Shown: positions 36,315 through 47,984 of the stretch, piece by piece
How positions within the stretch are numbered: the stretch's first letter is position 1
Layout of the letters: the number at the start of each line of letters is the position of its first letter
NCBI GenBank assembly: GCA_033085395.1
Contig: JANQBS010000044.1
Location: 1-64,000, forward strand
Length of the DNA: 64,000 bases
Reading direction: 5' to 3'
Source: Xanthoparmelia taractica
Taxonomy: Eukaryota > Ascomycota > Lecanoromycetes > Lecanorales > Parmeliaceae
Notes under the pieces: generated by a model
What the model was told of the DNA's origin: nothing
The model's database searches: none
What the model saw: only the letters and a program-made list of their open reading frames with translations
Program-made: the position numbers and the translations under genes

Positions 36315-38031
36315 ATGCCGAAGCACAAGCAATGGCTGAATGCGAAAAAGCCGACGGGAAAGAAGACAATCAAGGTCCGCAGGTCGCCAGATCGCTCGAT
36401 AAAGATTTGTTGGCTTCTGATTATTGATGCTAGGTGCAGGGGGGTCCTAAGACCGCCAACGAATTCCTTGCAGGTATAAATATCACACCTGAGGATGTAA
36501 CCTTGAGCGAATACCACTCTAACTCCCCCGGTTAGCCGGTGTCGATTTCGAAGAAGCTGGAGAAAAATGGCGAGCTGGAGATGCTGCCAAGGCTTTGAGG
36601 TTTTTTCTTCGCGCGATCGATGCCTATGATGCCGGACTTCAGGAATTTCCTACGTCTTTCGACCTATCATACAACAAGTTGGACGCCAGTCTCTTCACTT
36701 TATGGAACGTCGCTGAACGACATCAGGGCTCGGCTGCAGTATGAAGTTTCTCAGCAGCCTCGATTACTCGAGCATTTGCCGACGCCACCAACTGAGCTCT
36801 TGCAAACAACTCTCGAATCTCACAGGCTTGCACTAACAATCAAACAAGACAATGCTGATCTCCTCTTGTATGCGACTGCAAGAAATCAAATTCCGATTGG
36901 GCTAACGTTAGCAGCAATACGGCCCAGGTACTGACAAGTCTTGCTGAGATCATCAGCGAAGGCAAGAAACAGTCAGAGTCTCCTCGGGACGAAGCACTGC
37001 GCCTATTTCAAGAATCCTTAGAGCTCTTCCAACGGTGCCTCAACGTACAAGAATTCAAGTTTACTCAAGATCAAGAAACTAGCAGACAAGAAGCACATCC
37101 ACCTCTGGATGAATATAGTGGCAGTGTAGACAAGATCAGCAGCGCTGCATCGAATGCGTCGGAAGAAGAAATCTGGGCTTACGTGGAAGAGCCCGTCACG
37201 AAAGACGCGCTCCTCGATACTACCATAGCACAATTAGATACCCTGACAGCGATTTGTAGTTTGGGGTCTTCTCACACCGGCCTTGCATGGGTGGAAGAAT
37301 ATTACCGCACCACGCTGGAAGACCGGGTAGCATCTTACGTCAGTGATTCACATCGTTACCATGAAGCTACCCTTGCACAGGCAAAACTCATGTGCGCACT
37401 ATCTGATGAAGCCTTCCGCGGCGGACGACTTGATCTGCCTACCTATGAAAAAGAACTGAACGCTGCATTCACCGGTCAGGATCTCGACCTTTCCAAGGAT
37501 CCTCCAGGTCTTTGCGATAAAGCAGACGCAGAACTGGCGTTCAATGCGAGTGTTCAAGCCGTCGCTCAACAAGCGCAGACCACAGAGCTTGATCAAATGA
37601 GCAGCATATGTTGGAGACATATAACTATAGCGCTTGACAGCCTCACAGCTGCTTCAAAGTCTCCTGATGCCCAGAATCTTCCACGCATCCATCTTCGACG
37701 AGGAGATTGCGAGTTACTGCGGTTGCACTTGGGCGACGCGCCTCTGAATTATGATCTTGCGATCAAGAGTGCTCCGACACTGCTCAAGAACGCGGAGGTC
37801 TACTTCCGTGGTGCAGCAAATCTAGCAAAGAGGGACGTAGCTGCCAAAGAAGAGCAGAACGAAGCCGAGGTCAAACACTCGATTGTGGCAGGACTGGCGG
37901 GTGATGCAGAAAAGCTTTCATGTTTGGTAAAGACTCAAAGAGATCTTGTAGAGTCGATTGCGAAGGAGATGAGAGATGACGGTCTCTTGGGCGACAAAGC
38001 CTTGCAGAAACTAGAAACCATGTTCGCGTGA
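36315..38031 (+). CDS. TPR-like helical repeat protein
   Basis: Proposed exons are 36315-36374, 36434-36473, 36536-36677, 36727-36867 and 36915-38031 (499 residues). Introns are 47-62 nt; those at 36678-36726 and 36868-36914 precisely rebuild SYNKARLQYEV and DLLFNTAQVLTSLAEI. The first intron has a weak donor (GTCCGC), so the N-terminus could instead start at ATG 36332. The opening repeat reads GEKWRAGDAAKALRFFLRAIDAYDAGLQEFPTSFDLSYNKA, a classic TPR pair. Further helices (HRLALTIKQDNADLLFNTAQ, DEALRLFQESLELFQRCL) continue to an all-helical C-terminus. It may be a cytosolic or nuclear assembly chaperone; the ribosomal-protein L4 chaperone Acl4 is one TPR family of similar build, but I could not confirm that. 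It converges on NNF1, 139 bases away. Confidence 0.75.
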
Positions 38032-38170
38032 TGTGCCAGAAAGAATGCAAACCCTCGACCACACGAGAATGAATCAAGACTTGCTGCCCATTTGGACCCT
38101 TCCAGCTTCGAAAAATGCTAACACCAGAACACCCTGCTCAGTAGCCACCAAGCACCCCCAAGCCATTCCT

Positions 38171-38966
38171 TCATAAACGGCTTCCTCTAGTCCTCGCTCC
38201 ACTCTCGCCATCCAATTCCATTGCTTCTTTTCTGACGTCGCTGCCCTCTACAACATCATTCATAGCACTATTCGCACCCTCGAGGTCTGCAATCACCGCT
38301 TCCAGACCACTGACGAGTCGCTCTACCTCGTCCCTTTGTCTTTCTACTCCTTTCGCCAACTGTTCGTTTTCAGCTTGTACACTCTGTAGCTCGGTCTCAA
38401 GTTGCGATTGGGTAGACGCAAGGTAGGGTGCCAGGTGCGCCAGATAGAGTGATTGCGGAGGTAACATGTGTGGACTACAATTATTCAACCATGATCGCCT
38501 GTTAGCCTAAGCTCTCATCCTCATTTTGCCTCCAGTCTCGCTTCTCCAAGGACCATGCAGACCTCCCCTCAGGGAAGAACGGACCACCATATACTCACGG
38601 CTCATTCGGCAGCATTCCCTCCCCACCCGCCTCCCTCCTCGCCTTTGCAGTCCCCACAAGCCTCTCCAACTCATTTAACCCCCCCACTACATCCTTCTCG
38701 ACCAGAATCTCCTCGAACTCCCGCTTCGCTTTGTCTTCCACCTGCCCGACAATCTGTCTCCACACATTGTTCAACACCGCTGGGGCGTATTTGGCGGAAG
38801 TCGGGAAACAGGCGGCGAAGTTGGCGTAGGAGCAGGTGTGTATTGTGTGCGTGAGAGCTGCGGTGAACATGTTGTTGAGGGCCGTGGCGCGGGGACCGGG
38901 AGTTTGGGCGGATGGAGGGGGTGGGGCGGGGGAAGGGGAGCGGTTGTCCACGGTGGGGGTCGCCAT
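38171..38966 (-). CDS. NNF1: kinetochore MIND/MIS12 complex subunit NNF1
   Basis: Exons on the minus strand: 38966-38599 and 38474-38171 (223 residues), with a 124-nt intron (GTGAGT..TTGTAG). After a Pro-rich start comes the Nnf1/PMF1 core: RATALNNMFTAALTHTIHTC, NFAACFPTSAKYAPAVLNNV, then KREFEEILVEKDVVGGLNEL and ERLVGTAKARREAG. The second half is a coiled coil (TQSQLETELQSVQAENEQLAKG...) as expected for a subunit that pairs with Mtw1/Mis12 to tie the inner kinetochore to Ndc80. The length matches fungal members. The intron is longer than its neighbours', but no extra exon is evident. Confidence 0.85.
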
Positions 38967-39899
38967 TTTATTTGAAATGGTGTCAGAGTTCAATTGGGAG
39001 GTTTGATAGTGACTGATGAACCTACAGATGCTTTCAAGCAATTCAATATGGATGTTTGTCTTGTTCCAGAGACCGGAGCTATGTTTACGCGCTTGCACAC
39101 GCGTGCTCGGACCTGAAGCCCTACCACTTTTAGCGCCAGTTCAAAAACGTGGGGGAACCTTCCTCGCGTCGGAAAACTGCGTCCAGCGCTCCTTCAACCC
39201 TTCAACAATTCATCGATAAGATCACATATTCCCTATATTCTCTTCAATCCTGTGCTTGTTGCGTTTCGCTCTGTACTATTCGATTATCTCTGTCTCTTAG
39301 CTGAATCTTCTCTCCAGAGTTCGAGCGCAGCCTTTTGCCTACAATGGACCTTCCTAGCACCGTTGATGCTGGCTTACATCCCATCAAACATTGCAATATG
39401 ATACTCATTTCGCCCCTCGCATACCCTCTCACATCCGGACCTTGTCTATTCTACTGTGTCTACAAGAAGATAGTCCGAACAAAGAGTCTCCCAAGGGTGC
39501 TGTTTTCGGAGTCTCTGGTAGTCTATGTCTTTGTTCACAAAGACTGGAACTTCCTGTCTCTCTAGAACTTCCCAGATAGTCTCATTAGCATGTGTATATC
39601 GTCTTCACCGTAAGCCTAGCTATTTCGCAGCACATTCTATGAGAAATGCAAGAGTGTTCTACAATGTCATCGCCTTCTTTCTTCTATCTTTGGAAATTTC
39701 CCTCCACTGTGGTCATTGGCCCGGGGTTCAGGCCCCGTTTAGTCCCTACTCTTCCACCTACATCTCAGTGCATTCAATCTGTCAGGCAATTCACGTCGCC
39801 GAGCAAGTATTGTGGGCCTCCAATCAAGGCTACCCTACCGTGCTATCATCGTTTATCGTGTTTAGGGTCTGGAACCATCATCTTTCGCCAGACTAGGTC
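38967..39899. other. intergenic, nothing firm
   Basis: This is upstream of NNF1 and of the SprT-like remnant. Open frames at 39335-39565 and 39525-39896 lack recognisable motifs; some of it may be decayed sequence of the remnant. Confidence 0.35.
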
Positions 39900-40480
39900 T
39901 CTAGCAGCTCCAAGCAACGTATTCACTGATCTTTACTCTAACATGAAGCTATATCATACGGGTCGCAAGACAACCAAAGCCATTATGCTCTGTAAATGGC
40001 ACACCTGGTCATCTCACCGCAATCTTCGCCAAAAGCAGATCAATCAGGACTTCGACCTTGGGTACGTCTCTCGCATGCTTGATGGCGTACTATTCCGAGG
40101 GTCGCTGGGCAACTGCGTGGAGTTGAAGTGGGAGGCTCCAAAGGAGAAGCTGCCTTAGCAGAACCACCTTGATCTCGGATGCTAGGCGAGGGCATCGTGC
40201 CAGGATCGAGATCATAAAACCCCTTGCTAATGGACCTTGGACACTTGAAATTATGCAAGAGCGTTTGGATGCCTTGCTGTATGAAATGACACGGGTCTTT
40301 TTCCTAATGAACACTCGCAATTGCGTTCCGTTTCAACGGTCGAACAAACAATACGGTCGATCTGCAAGTGGACGAAGATTCGGGTACGGCTCTCTATCTA
40401 GGAGGTTGTTGCGAGAAGTGCAGCGAAAGGCCAATCGTACACTCAAAGGGCTCCCGAGATCATGGGATCTCCGCAGGTGA
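39900..40480 (+). pseudogene. SprT-like metallopeptidase-domain remnant
   Basis: Two frames give consecutive parts of what looks like a fungal SprT-like protein. Up to 40158 the frame reads LGYVSRMLDGVLFRGSLGNC then VELKWE. It stops at TAG 40156-40158. In another frame GHRARIEIIKPLANGPWTLE leads to ERLDALLYEMTRVFFLMNT and ends NRTLKGLPRSWDLRR at the stop 40478-40480. The second part aligns in my reading with the helix that carries HExxH in this family, but here it is YEMTR (40280-40294): both zinc-binding His are gone. The stop, the frame change and the lost metal ligands together suggest a dead gene. I found no splice pair that fixes the junction. Family assignment is from pattern memory. 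Confidence 0.45.
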
Positions 40481-41172
40481 CAGCTATGTTCTTGCAGGGC
40501 CGCTGACATGGTAATGAGGATGTTGAACAACCCGATAGGAACTATCAGCCTTGGCTTCTGACCAGCTTCGGACCATGAGCGGTGGACATAAGTATGTCTG
40601 AGGCCCTTCAAGAATCAGAATAAACAACCGCAAGCGATGTCATGACCGTTATTTTTCAACGGACCTACAGCATTCTGAACGAGGATCCTACTACCGATAC
40701 AGTTATGCCAAAATTTCGTTCTACAAAGCCCAGGTCAGGCAATCCGTGACACAGCTCGCCAGGCTACTTAAAGAAAGACAAGCGACGATAACCTTGTAGG
40801 TCCACAACGGGTGGTGCACGCATATATCACGCATCACAGAATCTCGATTTTACATGAAGGAAGCATCAGAAAGCGTGAAGATTGTGACTCATACGTTACA
40901 GCCCGGATGCCAATGGTTCGGACGAAGCCGACGAGGCTGAAGGATTCTGATGCCTCCGTAGGCAGAAGCTCAGAATTTTGGTGCAGGCTGCAGCCAGTCA
41001 GATTTAGTATTATCCTTCAACCTGCTATCATCTTTTGGAGGTTCCACAGCATTTCGCACACAGCCTCACTGCTTCCGCCTTTTCGCTTTGATTCTAGAAG
41101 AGGCAGCTCCCCACCTCTTCTTGACATCAATCCATACTCTCGTCGAATTTTATACAGCAACAGAACGCAAAC
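40481..41172. other. intergenic, nothing recognised
   Basis: Only short frames without motifs; it should include the promoter of the gene at 41173. Confidence 0.4.
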
Positions 41173-41824
41173 ATGTCTTCAACACCCCATATGAAAGAAC
41201 TTCTCTCCATCGCCGTCCAACTGGCCGAAAGTCTATCCGAACGCATCCCCAAATCCGCCTCTCTGCAATACAACTGCAAACAAACCGCCACGAACCTACG
41301 CGCCTGGCGCAAAAACCTGCCCGCGGACATGGAATTCCTTCTCAAATCCACAGGCGACAAAAGCCTGTACAAAGCCATATTATGGCCCCTTGCCGAACTG
41401 CTCTGCATCCTTTGTATGTGCCCCCCCCCCCCAACCCCCCACCCAACACTCTTACCCCCGCACAACCAACACGCCACCAACAGGCCAACTCATCTGGACC
41501 GCCCACTCCCTCGGCCACGCCCCCTCCCTCACAACCAGCACCCGCGCCACCGAAGCCGAGCAGAAAATCGCCGCCGCCTCGGCGCCCGTCAAGAAATCCA
41601 TGGACGACCTCGGCGTGTGGCAGAAGCCGCGAAAAGGCCACGCGCCCCTGGCCGTCCTCTTTGATCACACGACGAAGGCCGACGAGCGCTTCGTGTTTGC
41701 GGAGGGTGCGATCAGTGGGCATATGGGTGCTTGCTGGGGGGGGCTGGTGGAGTTGAATAAGAGGATTGAGAGGGCGAGGGGGCGGCATGTTGGGCTGAGG
41801 TTGTTGGCGGGGAAGGCGGCTTGA
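41173..41824 (+). CDS. protein of unknown function, two exons
   Basis: Exons are 41173-41413 and 41484-41824 (193 residues). The 70-nt intron (GTATGT..CAACAG) contains a ten-base C run and joins PLAELLCIL to CQLIWTAHSLGHA in frame. The start is MSSTPHMKELLSIAVQLAES. The protein is mainly helical with mixed charge, has no signal peptide and only one moderately hydrophobic stretch (about 70-90, around the exon junction). The second half (VWQKPRKGHAPLAVLFDHTT ... GHMGACWGGLVELNKRIERA) looks like a small folded domain. I do not recognise the family. Base composition switches to C-rich in exon 2, as in other local GC-rich exons. Confidence 0.65.
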
Positions 41825-42257
41825 GTAAGTGATTGGTGGTGGTGTAGGGAGGGGGTTGGGTATGGTATGATGGCATGGTAGGTTACCTTCACTGTTGGAA
41901 GCTTGTGGCCTTGTGGCAACCACGGCGGTATTTGTTAACGCTCCCTTGATGCGTTTTGGGCAACGGGTACTGTCTGGGGCTGGAAATTTTCGGTTGTCAG
42001 TACAGCATGGTCGACATGATATGATGATTGGGCGGATCAATGTAAGGTTAGATGCAGCCAAAGATGGTTTCGGACCTGGCAATTGTAATTGCCTTTGTTT
42101 GCTATTTTGTTTTCATGATACGAAATCCCTACCACATGATATGAAGGGACGACTGCGAGGTCTTCTAGGACTTCCACTCGCGCCCAAGTCTACCGACGCC
42201 TTCGCAATGCATACATAGATCACTCACCATCTCCAAGTCTCTCTTGTGCCACACCCA
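41825..42257. other. intergenic between convergent genes
   Basis: This is the 3' UTR space of the unknown gene and POB3, which face each other. No gene or repeat is seen. Confidence 0.5.
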
Positions 42258-44223
42258 TCACTTGCTCGTTTTAACCTTCTTCTTCTTTGGCTCCGCCGCC
42301 CGCTCATCCTCGCTGCCTTTCCCATCATCCGCATCCGCCATCTCGTCGTCGCTCCCGCTGCTCTCGTGCGCCGAGTCATACTCCTCCGCGACGTCGGATT
42401 CGGAATCGGACTGGAAGTCCTCGTCGAGGCTCTCGTCGTCTTCGTCGGCTGAGCCGCGGTCGACGCGCGCGGCGACGACTTCTTCCTCTGAGGAATTGAT
42501 GTCGGCGTCGTTGAGGGCGGCTTGGATGAGGGCGGAGGACTGGAGTTGGTTTTAGCACGGAGTTGATCGAGGATGATGAGCAGAGTCATGCAACACTTAC
42601 ATCCTCGAGCATCTCGTTGCGGATCTTGAGATTCTTGGATGCGAAGAAATCTTCCAGGGGCTTTTGCTCTTCTCTGTAGATTGAGTTAGCAAAAGGATAG
42701 AATCGACATTAGGGGATTCGCACCGATTGATGTTGCTGAATTGGTGCTCCCCACCCGCGTTCTTCGTCGTGATTGTGATGTCGAAAGTGCGACTGGCCGA
42801 TATGGCACCACCGACACGTGACAAGACAATCACCGAGATGGTGTCGAACGATATGTACGTTGCCGGCTTCGGTACGAACATGAAGCTCTTGTCCAAGCAA
42901 AACAAATGCCCTTCGTTTGCTTTGATGCTGCATTTGACGCCAGATTGTTGATGGTGGCTCGAAAAGTCCTTTGACGGCGTAACAACCCGTTTCCCTGTCA
43001 GACCACGGAACACCTGAGCAACGACCATGTGCTGTGGCTGTTCGTAGCGGGGCATTAACTTGTCCTTGTACTTTCCTCCCAGCATTTCCCTACCTCGTGT
43101 TAGCAAGACACACAAGCAACAGAAGGTCCAAAGCCGTACTCAGTCATGTTTAGCTCGATTATAACTTCCTCCTCACGCTTGAATTGCATGACAAGGAAAG
43201 GGTATCTCGTTTGACCCTGTCTAAGAGGCGGGTCCAGTCCGATCGTAATCAAAGTGTGCAAGTCGTCAGGCTTGGGTAGGAGCATGAACTTCTTGATATG
43301 CTCGTATTGGATTTTGTAGTCGTAAGTTTTACCTCGCAACCGGAATGAATTCTCGTACATGTCGATATCAAATCGCCCTCTGCTGTACTGTCAGTCTACC
43401 AAAGTCACGAATTTCGATTCGCGCCGAAGCCCACCTTGGCGTCAGATGCAGTACATCTAGGAATGTCGCATATGTGTCTCCTGCGACCTCTCCGATCTCC
43501 GCCTTGTCCATCAAGGTGTCGTAGAACAGGCTGGCGGCATTCTGCTCCTCGACCTCGTCACCGTCGACGCTCTTCTCTTCACCATCCTCATCTTTCTCCT
43601 TCTTTGTGACGGTTCCAGGAATGTAGAACCGCATCTCCACCAATTGGTCCTTTGCCGCACCAGCTTTACGTCCTCGACTTCGTGCCCCTCCGAGGTGCCC
43701 GTTTGTGCCTGTCTCATTGCCACCTGCTGGTAACGAGAACTCCACCGCCACCTCATTTTTGCCCGCAAGATTGGTGTTTGAAATTTCCGAATAGGGTATC
43801 TCGAACGCAGGTCGGTTCTGGACGTTGAAAGCAAGCTCTGCCTTGCCAAATTCGCCCTTGCCCCAATTCCATCCGCGTAGAGCATGCTCTTTTGTTTCCA
43901 GATTGATGCCATAGAAGAGTTTGAAGGCTTTGGCGACCCGATCAAAGTCCTACAACAATATAAGCCAAACCCGCTTGTTAAGTCAATGGTGATCTCACTT
44001 CTTGTTCAAATCCGTCCAATTGTACGACACCTGACGTTCGAGACATGATCTTTAATTCATACCCCCTTGCGGCACGACTCCACTGCGCAGTCCCCAGATT
44101 GTTCGTGTCAAGGGTAAAAGTGTCACCCCCACCTGAGGGCTTCCACCCCAATCCAGCTTCTGCAATACGGCATTTGCCTGGCTGTTTTGAGAGGTCCAAG
44201 TATATCCTCTCAAAAGCCTCCAT
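42258..44223 (-). CDS. POB3: FACT complex subunit POB3 (SSRP1 family)
   Basis: Six exons on the minus strand: 44223-43999, 43949-43435, 43379-43140, 43089-42724, 42673-42601 and 42539-42258 (566 residues). The introns are 49-61 nt, all GT..AG. The N-terminal domain starts MEAFERIYLDLSKQPGKCRI and has GLGWKP and the strand AQWSRAARGYELKI. The SSRP1 domain contains FDRVAKAFKLFYG, RGWNWGKGEFGKAEL and GDTYATFLDVLHLTPRGRFD. The double-PH middle domain has FRLRGKTYDYKIQYEHIKKF and QVFRGLTGKRVVTP. The C-terminus is acidic, with a basic end (KKKKVKTSK). There is no HMG box, as in yeast Pob3 where Nhp6 supplies it. With Spt16 it reorganises nucleosomes during transcription and replication in the nucleus. 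Confidence 0.95.
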
Positions 44224-44830
44224 ATCTGAACTATATTCTGAGATTTTGACAATATAGAGTGAGGTTCAGACGCCGGAAGGAGTACCAGGAGCGGTCAGGA
44301 AGATGTCGATAGGAGCTCCAAGGAGGTGAAGAAGAATTAGGAGTGGGTAGGGAGATGGTCAAGGATAAGATTTAAAGGTGGTGATGAAGATTGAGGTGCG
44401 GATGCCTGGGATGAGGGGGAAGTGGTGGCGAGGAGGAGTTGGGATATGGATGGGTTATGTAGTCGCGTGTGGAAGAAGCTGTCGACGCGATTGGCGTGAA
44501 GGCGGGTAGCCGAGGTTCTGACGAAGTGAAGAGGTTTTTTGTGTGTTAGGAAAATCAGCGGACGCCTCTCATTTGGGTATTATTTATATTGGACATGAAG
44601 ACTATGAATCCAAATGTATTCCGCTCACTCAAACGCCTGATGTTCGCGGTAACTATGGGATATTGGAGGCAAATTCTCATTAAAGCCTTTTCATGCACTT
44701 ATTGAGATGATCAAATTCTCATACTCTGTACATCAGCATCAACCTCCACACCTAACGCCAGATTTCCAACTGCAAAACCCTCAAGCCTTCAGAACCTCTC
44801 AGAAATCCATATGAAAAGTTCAGATACGTT
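44224..44830. other. intergenic, nothing recognised
   Basis: This is upstream of POB3 and downstream of the membrane-protein gene. It should hold the POB3 promoter. No frame with motifs is seen. Confidence 0.45.
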
Positions 44831-45790
44831 CTACCTCCTACTGGGACCCTGATACGTCTCTTCGCCCATGCCGATATGGTGTCTTAGCGGTATCCCTTGG
44901 TTCCCCTGTCTTACAGGCGCCTTCCCATTGCCAGACAGGGTATTAAAGGCGGTAGTTCTCGGAGTATTGGGGCTTTTCAGACCTCCTGCTGTCCCAGGCG
45001 TTCTTGGCGCATCCATCATCTCCCAGGGCGCTTGACCCGACTCTTTATCCGAGATCCTAGACCTGCGGAATTGCTTATTCGGCCAAAGCGAGATCAACGC
45101 GAGAACGATCTGTGTGGCGAAGAGTGCGCTGAGGTAAACACTGCGTTAGACTAAATACAATCTGATTGGTAGGGTCCTACTGACACCATGATAATGGTCA
45201 CGGCAAAGGCAGCCTTAGCCTGCTTGCAATATCCGATGAGATCTGAGCTGACTGGTGGTCCGCAGCTCTTTGTAATATACCAAGGGGCTCCTGGTTGAAG
45301 ATGCGCCGGATCACTCTTGTCAGGCCCTGCTTGATTGTGTATGCTAACAGCAAAGAGGGCGGCGAGCGCAGCGTGGATCAGGAGCGATAGTAGAGGGTGG
45401 AAGACAGATGTGATGAACATGATCCCCTTGCATAGGAGGATGAAGACGGAGAGGACTGAGATCACCACGTTGTAATAGGTTGTACTGAAACATTTTAGCC
45501 AGTAGTCTTCACGTTTATTGGGAAGAGTATGCAAACAATTGACTCCAAGGCAAAGGCGTCTTGACGGGTCTGTAGTTCGCAATGGCGTATATGAGCTGAT
45601 TTGGGTTGCTATTCCATCCATGGTTGGCTCCTTCCTGCCAAAACCGGGTACGGTATAGATCTGGTTGAGCAATGCCAAAGAGCGCAAGCGCGGCGATAGT
45701 GAAGGGAACCTCGATAACGAAGAGGCCGACCACAACCCTTGGTGTACGCCATTGCCGTGGGATGGAGGAGAGGAAGGACGGAAGTCTCAT
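44831..45790 (-). CDS. four-helix membrane protein, MARVEL-like layout
   Basis: Exons on the minus strand: 45790-45537, 45484-45185 and 45140-44831 (287 residues). Introns are 52 nt (GTTTGC..TTCAG) and 44 nt (GTCAGT..CGCAG). Four hydrophobic helices are visible: VVVGLFVIEVPFTIAALALF (about 19-40), YYNVVISVLSVFILLCKGIM (about 88-110), PLLSLLIHAALAALFAVSI (about 114-135) and KAAFAVTIIMVVYLSALFAT followed by QIVLALISLW (about 172-205). The cytosolic tail is Pro/Thr-rich (PRTPGTAGGLKSPNTPRTTA). Four helices with a large extracellular loop containing Trp, Cys and Gly between helices 3 and 4 recall fungal MARVEL-type proteins, but no signature confirms it. Function unknown. Confidence 0.8.
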
Positions 45791-46862
45791 GATGGTGGTA
45801 GAGATTATTGTGAAACCTCTTAGATTAGCTGCTCTTCTGTCGCTGGTCTCCGCTGCCTGAAGTCTCTATCACTGTCGCTGAAGTGGTGCTGCTGAAGCAA
45901 AAGTTGAGGGAGACAGGAGGTATTTGCTGGCAAGATATGGAGCAGAACATGGGCTGCCCACAGCGTAGCCGCCGAAGAATCATGGTGCGAGGCTGCGAGC
46001 GCTGAATGGCCAGTGAGAGCGTTCAAGTGGGGGTGATAGAGCCGAATGATATGCAGCTTATAACGGCATCTAGACCTAAAGTAAAGTTAATCAGGGCGCC
46101 TAAAAACACCACTGAACATCCTTGGCCTTCGAATTGAAAATCGGCGCTTTATAAACCTGCATTTTGAACGTACATGTACTTCTAGACGCACCTAGATAAT
46201 CAGGATCTCACAGAATCTTCATCATCAGACGAGGCTAGACATATTACATTCTCATTAACGACAGATCCGGTGCGTAGGAAAATTATACCCGACGGTGGGC
46301 TTGACCGGGAAAAAGCCATGGTGCACAATTTCCGAATTCCAGAGCACTGTTACGGTCCGTAGCAGTACATGACAATTGGACCGTGACCGGCGTGTTGATT
46401 GTGCTCTGAGATGACAAATCCTACATATCATGTCCGTGTCGTCGCACAGACAGATCTCCTATCATCACAGCGCTCAAATCTAGCCAAGCTCTGCAGAACC
46501 ATAGAACCCCCCACGCATCGATTTGAATCTGAGTACCCAACGAGCACTCGCGGAGCATCCTCCACCTCCAATACCACAGGCAGTTACCCTGTTCAGGGAT
46601 TACATGCATGTATATCGAGCTCCACGGGGACAATATGTCAAAAAATGGCAGCTTCTTCTCGTCGATTTTTATTCTCCTGAAAAACAGGCTGTCGGAGCTG
46701 ATTGAGCCGTGGGTCTTGTTTGAAACCAGCTCTCCATACTGTGGCCGTCTGTAAGCCGCAATCTTCACTCTCGTGATGATTGGCAAAGCCCATAGATAAC
46801 GTCCTTCATCTCTTGCCAGACGTGTGATCGCTTATGTGTTATAAGTCATCGATGGACTGACT
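45791..46862. other. intergenic, nothing recognised
   Basis: This is about 1 kb between two minus-strand genes. Short frames on both strands carry no motif. It holds the promoter of the four-helix protein gene and the 3' UTR of the glycosyltransferase gene. Confidence 0.4.
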
Positions 46863-47984
46863 TCAAGGCACATAAGTTGCCAACTCTGGGCACTCATAAT
46901 CATCCGCACCCTCAATCTTGTCCCAGAAATCCCCAACGGCGTGATGATTGTTCGGACTGCCCCGCTGCTGCTTTTCAAGGAACTGCTCACGGGATTTCAC
47001 CGAGTAATGGTGGAGCGCCCATGTATTGTGTGTGATAGGATACCTTTTAATTTCGCACTCATCGCCCTCCTCCCCAACCGACACACTTCCATCCGCAGTT
47101 CTCATATAATGCACGCTGTTTACGCCATCAAAGAGGGCTGTCTTTGCAAAACTCTTGACGTGAGAATTCTCCCGCTCAGCATTCTTCTCATCTGGTTTGT
47201 CTACAACACAACGTTTGAAGCCCTTGCGAGTGTCACTTTGCGGCCGCTTTTGCTGGCCTCCAGAGTTATGGGTTATCCAATTGACAGACAGCGCGCCGAC
47301 TGTATCATTATTCTCCCACCGGTGTAACCAATCCAGGAGAGTAACGTCACGCCGCATCTCGAGAAATTCGTCGGCGTCGAAGAAGCCCATCCACGTGTGA
47401 CGGTCGCCAAAATTCCCAATGCAGTAGTCGGTGTATATTGTGTGCTGAAAAGGCTGGGGGCGGTCTGGAACACGAGTAATATATGTGAATGTAACGGCCG
47501 AGCGAGGGACGGCGAAGGGAGGAATGCCGAAGTCAGGCGTGTAAGAGAGGGGAGGATCGCTGCCGTCATCCATGATATAGAAGCGGCGGATACCATGATG
47601 ATAATAGTAGTGGACTAAGAATTCATCGAGGTCGCCGGGTTGGTCTTTGATGGCGACACATAGCGAGACATATTCTTCGTCGTCGGCAGGTGGCAGAGGA
47701 GGGAATGCTACTGTTAAATTGTTGGAGATTGGCTCTGCATCTCCAAGAGCGGGTCCAGAGACTGGTGATGAGATAGGGGCTTCCTCGAATGGAACCTTTG
47801 TGGGAGGGCTCGTGGACGTAGATAACGACTTGTCAAGTGGCTCGCCATGATCTCTCCACTCGGTCACTGACAGCAAGACAAATACCAGGCATGCACAGAA
47901 GCCTAGGTATTTACAGCCGCGTCTTGGGTTGGAGGTGATGGAATGAAGCCATGAATCATTGCTGAGTGATTGCAGATGTGCCAT
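46863..47984 (-). CDS. glycosyltransferase, family 92-like (type II membrane protein)
   Basis: A single exon of 373 residues from ATG 47984. A short cytosolic start leads to one signal-anchor helix (LGFCACLVFVLLSV, about 27-41). A Ser/Pro-rich stem follows, and then the catalytic part: YVSLCVAIKDQPGDLDEFLV (about 106), HYYYHHGIRRFYIMDDGSD, HTWMGFFDADEFLEM (about 197-211; DAD as the metal-binding DxD motif), LSVNWITHNSGG, and KSFAKTALFDGVNSVHYM with a following His-rich region. This order is that of DUF23/GT92 and related GT2-like enzymes, which add sugars in the Golgi. Donor and acceptor cannot be read from sequence. The length is normal and there are no breaks. Confidence 0.85.
   Translation of the reverse strand: MAHLQSLSNDSWLHSITSNPRRGCKYLGFCACLVFVLLSVTEWRDHGEPLDKSLSTSTSPPTKVPFEEAPISSPVSGPALGDAEPISNNLTVAFPPLPPADDEEYVSLCVAIKDQPGDLDEFLVHYYYHHGIRRFYIMDDGSDPPLSYTPDFGIPPFAVPRSAVTFTYITRVPDRPQPFQHTIYTDYCIGNFGDRHTWMGFFDADEFLEMRRDVTLLDWLHRWENNDTVGALSVNWITHNSGGQQKRPQSDTRKGFKRCVVDKPDEKNAERENSHVKSFAKTALFDGVNSVHYMRTADGSVSVGEEGDECEIKRYPITHNTWALHHYSVKSREQFLEKQQRGSPNNHHAVGDFWDKIEGADDYECPELATYVP

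Noticed and set aside
41342..42082. 246-codon minus-strand frame
   Set aside because: It overlaps the two-exon gene at 41173-41824, is Pro/Gly-rich from antisense GC-rich sequence and has no motif.
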